In this document: in pieces, positions 4,828-9,730 of the stretch | How positions within the stretch are numbered: position 1 is the stretch's first letter | Layout of the letters: each line of letters starts with the position of its first letter | Source of the DNA: Thermoplasmata archaeon | GTDB lineage: Archaea > Thermoplasmatota > Thermoplasmata > Lutacidiplasmatales > UBA184 | NCBI GenBank assembly: GCA_030043405.1 | Contig: JASHXS010000144.1 | Location: forward strand, 1-9,730 | DNA length: 9,730 nt | Direction of reading: 5' to 3' | Position numbers and translations under genes: made by a program | Notes under the pieces: model-generated | What the model saw: only the letters and a program-made list of their open reading frames with translations | Databases searched by the model: none | What the model was told of the DNA's origin: nothing

Positions 4828-6626
4828 TGGAGTACAAGTGGACGGTGCTCTCCAACACGACCCTGGGCGGCCTGCTCGCCTCCATCGACGGTTCGATCCT
4901 GCTCATCGCCCTCCCGGTGGTCTTCCGAGGCCTCGGCGTCAACCCGTTCGCGGCGTCGAATTTCCCGATTCTCCTCTGGCTCCTCCTCGGATACGGCGTC
5001 GTCACGGCGACGTTGCTCGTGACGGTCGGTCGCCTCTCCGACATGCTGGGACGGGCCCGGATGTACAACTTCGGGTTCGCCATCTTCTCCACCGGTTCGA
5101 TCCTTCTGTTCGTCGAGCCGTGGAGCGGTGCCACGGGCGCGTGGGCCCTGGTCGTGTTCCGGCTCGTCCAGGCGGTCGGCGCCTCCTTCCTGTTCGCGAA
5201 TTCCCTCGCGCTCCTGACGGATGCGTTCCCACCGGGAGAACGGGGGAAGGCGATCGGCGTCAATCAGATCGCCTTCATCGGCGGCTCCTTGCTCGGTCTG
5301 GTGGTGGGCGGCACGCTGGCCGGCGTGCCCGACCTCCACTTCGGTCCGTTCGTCCTGCCGACCTGGCGCCTGATCTTCCTCGTGAGCGTGCCGGTCGGCG
5401 TCGCGGGCACGATCTGGGCGTACCGCAGCCTGCGGGAGACGTCGACCCGGGCCGCCAACCAGAAGGTCGACTACCTCGGCAACCTCTCGTTCGCGCTGGG
5501 ACTGACCCTGCTCCTGGTCGGCATCACGTACGGCCTGTTGCCGTACGGGGGCTCGAACATGGGCTGGGGCTCCCCCTGGGTCATCGGGGCCATCCTGGGC
5601 GGCGTGGCGACCCTCGTCGCGTTCGTGTTCATCGAGTCCCGGGTACCCGACCCGATGTTCCGCCTCTCGTTCTTCCGGATCCGCGCGTTCGCCGCGGGAG
5701 CGACGGCCACCCTGCTCGGCTCGTTGGCGCGAGGGGGGATGATGCTGCTGCTGGTGATCTGGTTCCAGGGCATCTGGCTGCCCCTGCACGGGTACAGCTT
5801 CGCGTCCACTCCGTTCTGGGCCGGCATCATGATGATGCCGTTGATCGCGGGCTTCCTGGTCGCGGGTCCCCTGAGCGGCTACCTCTCGGACCGGCGGGGG
5901 GCGCGGACCTTGGCGACCACCGGGATGCTGCTCGGCGCCGCCGCCTTCATCGGGCTCGCGTTCGAGCCGGTCGATTTCGCCTACTGGCAGGTCGGGGCCC
6001 TGCTCTTCCTGAACGGATGTGGGATGGGCATGTTCGCCGCTCCCAACGCGTCCAGCGTGATGAGCGCCGTGCCGGCCGAGAACCGGGGGGCCGCGTCCGG
6101 GATGCTGACGACCCTCCAGAATGCCGGCCAGCAGCTCTCGCTCGCGATCTTCTTCACGGTGGTGATCGTCGGGCTCAGCCACGGCCTCGGCTCCGGGGCG
6201 TTGTCGGTCCTGAACGGAGCCGGTACACCCGCCCCGGACGCGAACATCCTCGGGCAGCTGATCTCCGCGAACCCGACCGGTGCCCTGTTCGGGGCGTTCC
6301 TGGGATCGAATCCGATGTCCCAGCTCCTGCAGGTCGCTCCCTCGTACCCCGGCTGGGTGCCGCTCTCGCCCGCGACCCAGACGAACCTATTGGCGCCGCA
6401 TTTCTTCGCGGCCACCGTCGCTCCGGGCTTCGGCAGCGCGCTCAGCGAAGCGTTCCTGTTCGCCGCGGGGCTGACCCTCGTGGCCGCCACCGTGTCGGCC
6501 CTCCGGGGGGGTCAGTACTTCCACACCGCGACGGGGACCGCGAGCCGCTCCCCGAGCCCCACCGGACCCTCGGCCCCGGCCCCGAACCCGTCGCCCGGGT
6601 CCGCCCCGGAAGCGAAAGCGCGCTAG
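4827..6626 (+). CDS. MFS multidrug exporter, DHA2 (14-helix, EmrB/QacA-like) family
   Basis: A 599-residue major facilitator superfamily membrane protein, probably a proton-driven drug or metabolite exporter. Helix 1 carries LASIDGSILLIALP (residues 17-30), the DHA2 version of the 'D-x-T-I-V-N-V-A-L-P' motif with its Asp21. Motif A is seen as GRLSDMLGRA (68-77) after helix 2, and motif C as GGSLLGLVVGG (152-162) in helix 5, which marks antiporters, here lacking the usual Pro. The number of hydrophobic segments fits 14 helices. A long stretch of about 90 residues lies before the last helix (LSVLNGAGTPAPDANILG... to ...APHFFAATVAPG), common in this family. The last 27 or so residues are Ser/Pro-rich and probably disordered in the cytoplasm. 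The preceding MarR gene overlaps it by one base and likely controls it. Its TAG shares bases with the stop of the convergent ferrochelatase gene. The substrate is unknown. Confidence 0.94.
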   Translation: MEYKWTVLSNTTLGGLLASIDGSILLIALPVVFRGLGVNPFAASNFPILLWLLLGYGVVTATLLVTVGRLSDMLGRARMYNFGFAIFSTGSILLFVEPWSGATGAWALVVFRLVQAVGASFLFANSLALLTDAFPPGERGKAIGVNQIAFIGGSLLGLVVGGTLAGVPDLHFGPFVLPTWRLIFLVSVPVGVAGTIWAYRSLRETSTRAANQKVDYLGNLSFALGLTLLLVGITYGLLPYGGSNMGWGSPWVIGAILGGVATLVAFVFIESRVPDPMFRLSFFRIRAFAAGATATLLGSLARGGMMLLLVIWFQGIWLPLHGYSFASTPFWAGIMMMPLIAGFLVAGPLSGYLSDRRGARTLATTGMLLGAAAFIGLAFEPVDFAYWQVGALLFLNGCGMGMFAAPNASSVMSAVPAENRGAASGMLTTLQNAGQQLSLAIFFTVVIVGLSHGLGSGALSVLNGAGTPAPDANILGQLISANPTGALFGAFLGSNPMSQLLQVAPSYPGWVPLSPATQTNLLAPHFFAATVAPGFGSALSEAFLFAAGLTLVAATVSALRGGQYFHTATGTASRSPSPTGPSAPAPNPSPGSAPEAKAR

Positions 6627-7564
6627 GCGCCCGGTCCGCGGCGGGGGGTCTCCGGCGCGACCCGGTGCGCGAGCGCTTCGACGACTTCGTCGGCGTCGTT
6701 GGGCATCGGCACTCGGTGGTATTCGATTCCGTTCGCGTCGGCGAATTCGCGGACGACCACGTCCAGGTCGTAGAGGACCTCGAGGTGGTCGAAGACGAAC
6801 CCGAACGACGCGATGAGCGGGGCGGTCGCGCCCCGCGCCTTCCACTCGAGCAGGAGGTCCGTGATGTCGGGCCCGAGCCACGCCTCGGTCGTGTTCCCCG
6901 CGCTCTGGAACGTGAACGACCATCGGGGGAGTCCCGCGGCCTGGGCGATCGCGGCCGAGGTCGCCTGCAGGATCTCGGGGTACGGGTCTCCGCGGTCGCG
7001 CATCCGTTGCGGCAAGCTATGCGCGGACAGAAGGACCGGTGCGTCGGGGCTCCCGAGCCGGGCGAGTTCGCCCCGGATCGCTCGCACCCAGTAGGCGATC
7101 CAACTGGGGTCCAGGTGCCAGCCGAGCCGGACATCGACCTCGACGGGGGAGGCGGCGGCGCGGATGCCCTCCGCGACTCCCGCCTGGTACGGCTCGCTGA
7201 TCCACGTGGAGGCGTACGGAGAGAGCGGGACAGCCGTCAGGTGACGCACCCCGGCACGGGCCGCCTCCGGGATCACGTCGCGCAACGCCGGGTGGCCATG
7301 CTTGACCCCGAGGAAGACTCGGGTCCCCGGCCGGTCCTGTTCGACGCGGCGTTCGAGCTTCGACCGGAGAGAGGCCAGGACCCGGTTCTGGGGGGAGCCT
7401 CCGATCAGGCGGTACCGTCGGACGTACTCGGCCACCATCTCCGACGACGGGGGCCGTCCGTGGAGTACCTCCGCGAGGTACTCTGGGAGATCATCGGCCC
7501 CGTTGGGGCTCCCGTAGCCCATCAGCAGGATGGCGTTCGACTCCGCTCCCGCGCGTTCGCTCAT
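6623..7564 (-). CDS. cpfC: Ferrochelatase, coproporphyrin III type (CpfC-like)
   Basis: Inserts ferrous iron into a porphyrin in heme synthesis. The 313 residues match the short soluble bacterial type, with no membrane anchor or iron-sulfur tail. The catalytic pair is present as His182 (LLSAHSLP) and Glu262 (FGFVFDHLEVLYD). Several stretches follow the Bacillus coproporphyrin ferrochelatase closely. LLMGYGSP (13-20) keeps the tyrosine (Tyr17) that marks this type. GVKHGHP (86-92), QSAGNTTEAWLGPDI (220-234) and RVPMPNDADEVVEAL near the C-terminus also match. This suggests the substrate is coproporphyrin III rather than protoporphyrin IX; hemH is the general name. ATG 7564 overlaps the hemE stop (ATGA), so it is the third gene of the hem operon. 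A purine-rich GGGAGGGAGG lies just before the ATG. Its stop overlaps that of the convergent exporter gene. Confidence 0.93.
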   Translation of the reverse strand: MSERAGAESNAILLMGYGSPNGADDLPEYLAEVLHGRPPSSEMVAEYVRRYRLIGGSPQNRVLASLRSKLERRVEQDRPGTRVFLGVKHGHPALRDVIPEAARAGVRHLTAVPLSPYASTWISEPYQAGVAEGIRAAASPVEVDVRLGWHLDPSWIAYWVRAIRGELARLGSPDAPVLLSAHSLPQRMRDRGDPYPEILQATSAAIAQAAGLPRWSFTFQSAGNTTEAWLGPDITDLLLEWKARGATAPLIASFGFVFDHLEVLYDLDVVVREFADANGIEYHRVPMPNDADEVVEALAHRVAPETPRRGPGA

Positions 7565-8601
7565 GCGCCTCCCTCCCGGCGTCCCGCCTCATGGACGTAC
7601 TCCACGAGCATCCGGACGCGATCGGGGTCCGTCTCGGGGAGCACCCCGTGCCCCAAATTGAAGACGTGCGAACTCCGGTCCGGTATCTCGTCCAGGACGG
7701 CCTGCGCCTCGCGGCGCAGGGAGGCCGCGCTCCCGAGCAGCGCGCCGGGGTCCAAGTTGCCTTGCAGCGCGAGGTCGGGGCCCACCCGACGACGGACCCG
7801 CCCGAGGGGCTCTCGCCAGTCGACGCCTAGGGCATCGGCCCCGGTCGTGGCGAGCAGCTCGAGCAGGTGAGAGGAGCCGGTGGAGAAGTAGATCGTGGGC
7901 CGGTGCAGGGGCTGGAGGGCGTCGAAGATGGCTTGGAGCGGGGCAAGCAGATGGCGCTCGAAGACGGCGGGGGTGACGGCGCCGACCCACGTGTCGAAGA
8001 GCTGGAGGACCGCCGCCCCGCTCTCCGCCTGCAGCCGCAGGTAGTCGATGGTGAGGTCGGTCAGTCGTTGCATCAACCGGTCGAACGTCGCCGGCTCGCT
8101 GTAGAGGAGCCGCTTCGTCTGGACATACTCCCGGGAAGGCCCGCCCTCGATGAGATACGCCGCGAGGGTGAACGGACCGCCGGCGAAACCGATGATGGGC
8201 CGGACCGACTCCCGCTCCAGGAAGAGTTCGATCGCCCGGCCGACGAACGGGACCGAGGCCCGCGCGTCAAAGGCCGTCAGAGCGTCCACGTCGGGCCGGG
8301 TGCGGACCGGGTGGCGGACCACCGGCCCGAGCCCGGGGTCGATCGAGAAGTCGACGCCCAACCCCGCGAATGGCAGCGAAATGTCGGCGAAGACCACGCC
8401 GGCGTCTACGTCGTACCGCCGGATCGGCTCGAGGCTCACTTCCGCCGCCAGCTCGGGGGTACGGGCGATCTCCAGGATGGGGTGCGACTCCCGCAGCTTT
8501 CGGTACTCGGGCAGGTGTCGCCCGGCCTGTCGCATGATCCAGATGGGGGTGGTGTCGGTCGACTCGCGCCGCAGGGCCCGAAGGACCCGGTCGCGCCTCA
8601 T
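7561..8601 (-). CDS. hemE: Uroporphyrinogen decarboxylase
   Basis: Removes the four acetate carboxyl groups of uroporphyrinogen III to give coproporphyrinogen III, the committed step toward heme as opposed to siroheme or cobalamin. At 346 residues it has the normal full length. The first signature PIWIMRQAGRHLPEYR (19-34) carries the substrate-binding Arg24 and Arg28. Asp73 in FADISLPF is the conserved aspartate that holds the pyrrole nitrogens. GFAGGPFTLAAYLIEGG follows near 138-154, and the C-terminal HVFNLGHGVLPETDP closes the active site. The ATG at 8601 overlaps the hemL stop (ATGA) and its own TGA overlaps the ferrochelatase ATG, so the three genes are translationally coupled. The protein should be a soluble homodimer that needs no cofactor. 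Confidence 0.96.
   Translation of the reverse strand: MRRDRVLRALRRESTDTTPIWIMRQAGRHLPEYRKLRESHPILEIARTPELAAEVSLEPIRRYDVDAGVVFADISLPFAGLGVDFSIDPGLGPVVRHPVRTRPDVDALTAFDARASVPFVGRAIELFLERESVRPIIGFAGGPFTLAAYLIEGGPSREYVQTKRLLYSEPATFDRLMQRLTDLTIDYLRLQAESGAAVLQLFDTWVGAVTPAVFERHLLAPLQAIFDALQPLHRPTIYFSTGSSHLLELLATTGADALGVDWREPLGRVRRRVGPDLALQGNLDPGALLGSAASLRREAQAVLDEIPDRSSHVFNLGHGVLPETDPDRVRMLVEYVHEAGRREGGA
7568..7577 (-). promoter_or_regulatory. Shine-Dalgarno sequence of the ferrochelatase gene
   Basis: Read on the minus strand, GGGAGGGAGG lies at the end of hemE, 3 nt before ATG 7564. It matches the anti-Shine-Dalgarno sequence well and supports this start together with the ATGA overlap. The upstream hemE start has no comparable sequence and may rely on translational coupling. 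Confidence 0.55.
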
Positions 8602-9730
8602 CGGCGTCCCGAGCGGGCGCGCTCGAAGGCGGCGCGGAAGGCGGGCCGGGCCCGGCGGATGTCGTCGGGTTGCATGGCGGCGGAGGTGAAGGTCGTCTCG
8701 AGGGCAGACGGGGGCAGGTAGACGCCGCCCTCGAGCGCCGCGTGAAAGAAACGGGCGTAGGCCGTGCGGTCGGTCTGCTGGGCTCCCGAGTAATCGACGA
8801 CCGGCCCCTCCGTGAAGAAGAGGCCGAGCATCGACCCCCGTCGCTGGACCCGAAAACCCGGCACGCGGGCCGCATCGGCCTCGTTCCGGAGGACCTCCTC
8901 GAGGTCGGCCCCGGTCCGCTCCAGCCGACGGTACACGGTAGGGGTGAGGCGGTCGAGCATGGCGGCCCCCGCCGCCATCGAGATCGGGTTGCCGGACAAG
9001 GTTCCAGCCTGGTAGACGGGGCCGCTCGGGGCGACCGTGTCCATGATCTTCTTCCGGCCCCCGTAGGCACCGATGGGCATTCCTCCGCCGATGACCTTGC
9101 CGAGGGTCACCAGGTCCGCGGAGAGTCCGAGCTCGTCGTGGATGGTTCCGCGTCGGAGCCGGAATCCCGTGATCACCTCGTCCGCGATGACGAGGCTCCC
9201 CGCGCGCCGGGCGAGCCGGGCGATAGCCGCCAAGAAATCGGGCCGCGCCGGTACGACCCCCATGTTGCCCGCCACCGGTTCGAGGAGGACCGCCGCGATG
9301 GAGGGGCCGTGCCGTTCGAAGACCGCCGCCAGCCCCTCCGGATCGTTGTAGGGCGCGACGATCGTGGCTCCGACGACGGCCGCGGGGACTCCCGCGGAGT
9401 CCGGCAGCGCCTGGGTCGCGACGCCCGACCCGGCCCGGGCGAGGAGCCCGTCCGAGTGTCCGTGGTACCCGCCCGCGAACTTGACGACCTTCGCGCGCCC
9501 GGTGAACCCTCGGGCGACCCGGACGGCGCTCATCACCGCCTCCGTACCGGAGTTGACGAATCGGAGCCGCTCCATCTCGGGGGCGGCCCGGCGGATGCGC
9601 TGGGCCAGTTCGTGTTCGAGCGGCGACGGCGCCCCGAACGTCAGTCCCCGCCGGGCGGTCGCCCGGACCGCCTGGACGACCCCGGGCGGGGCGTTCCCGA
9701 GGAGGTTGGCCCCCCAGGAACTGACCAGGT
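8598..9730 (-). CDS. hemL: Glutamate-1-semialdehyde 2,1-aminomutase (5' end off window)
   Basis: A PLP enzyme that converts glutamate-1-semialdehyde to 5-aminolevulinate, the C5 entry to tetrapyrrole synthesis. The visible 376 residues run from the window edge (first whole codon at 9728, in ...VSSWGANLLGN) to the TGA at 8598-8600; about 45-50 N-terminal residues are missing compared with the usual length of about 425. Family stretches include FVNSGTEAVMSAVRVARG, KFAGGYHGHSDGLL, LLEPVAGNMGVVP and the PLP-phosphate and cofactor segment IADEVITGFR. The Schiff-base lysine is in TLGKVIGGG (codon 9098-9096), followed by PVYQAGTLSGNP. The segment SWGANLLGNAPP differs from the common SWGPLILGHAHP. 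It is the first gene seen of the hemL-hemE-cpfC operon; the promoter and any earlier hem genes lie beyond the window. Confidence 0.96.
   Translation of the reverse strand, partial: LVSSWGANLLGNAPPGVVQAVRATARRGLTFGAPSPLEHELAQRIRRAAPEMERLRFVNSGTEAVMSAVRVARGFTGRAKVVKFAGGYHGHSDGLLARAGSGVATQALPDSAGVPAAVVGATIVAPYNDPEGLAAVFERHGPSIAAVLLEPVAGNMGVVPARPDFLAAIARLARRAGSLVIADEVITGFRLRRGTIHDELGLSADLVTLGKVIGGGMPIGAYGGRKKIMDTVAPSGPVYQAGTLSGNPISMAAGAAMLDRLTPTVYRRLERTGADLEEVLRNEADAARVPGFRVQRRGSMLGLFFTEGPVVDYSGAQQTDRTAYARFFHAALEGGVYLPPSALETTFTSAAMQPDDIRRARPAFRAAFERARSGRR

Noticed and set aside
4293..6182. Minus-strand reading frame of 629 codons over the MarR and exporter genes
   Set aside because: It is rich in Arg, Glu, Asp, His and Gln in a low-complexity pattern typical of the shadow of a GC-rich membrane protein gene. 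The plus strand has clear families there.
4838..7870. Plus-strand reading frame of 1010 codons spanning the exporter and both downstream heme genes
   Set aside because: It crosses well-recognised genes on both strands and reads as Arg/Gly/Pro-rich low-complexity sequence; long open frames are expected at this GC content.
1..9730. Search for mobile elements, CRISPR repeats, toxin-antitoxin or defence genes
   Set aside because: No transposase motifs, regularly spaced repeats, terminal inverted repeats or defence domains were seen on either strand. Every long stretch is accounted for by housekeeping or transport genes.

Overview
This window looks like part of an archaeal chromosome. Base composition is very GC-rich and codons mostly end in G or C. 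Several genes appear to start without a leader or after a very short one, with TATA-like elements about 25-32 nt upstream. Neither tRNA gene encodes its CCA end. One tRNA carries an intron in its T-loop that folds into a bulge-helix-bulge, the substrate of the archaeal splicing endonuclease. A high-GC member of the Thermoplasmatota, of the kind known from soil metagenomes, is my best guess; this is an inference and no marker gene in the window settles it.

Layout from left to right. Positions 1-881 (minus) hold most of a zinc-dependent alcohol dehydrogenase, cut by the window edge. It diverges from an SRPBCC-fold protein at 999-1511 (plus). A small winged-helix regulator follows at 1531-1932, then two tRNA genes in tandem: tRNA-Asn(GUU) with a 32-nt intron (1959-2062) and a CAU tRNA (2082-2157). 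A CLC-type chloride channel/transporter with a C-terminal CBS pair ends at 4199; its annotated GTG start (2445) probably misses the true N-terminus. A MarR-type regulator (4330-4827) and a 14-helix DHA2 family drug exporter (4827-6626) form a two-gene operon whose TATA region is covered by a perfect 7+1+7 palindrome, a natural autoregulatory operator.

The right third, on the minus strand, is a heme biosynthesis operon transcribed toward the exporter: hemL (5' end off the window), hemE and a ferrochelatase, joined by ATGA stop/start overlaps. The ferrochelatase has the signature residues of the coproporphyrin III type (CpfC) rather than the protoporphyrin type, which points to the coproporphyrin-dependent heme route in this archaeon. 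The exporter and ferrochelatase genes converge so tightly that their stop codons share the four bases CTAG.

I see no mobile element, CRISPR array or defence system. The most unusual feature is the T-loop intron of tRNA-Asn, followed by the operator palindrome, the CpfC-type heme operon and the unresolved start of the chloride channel.
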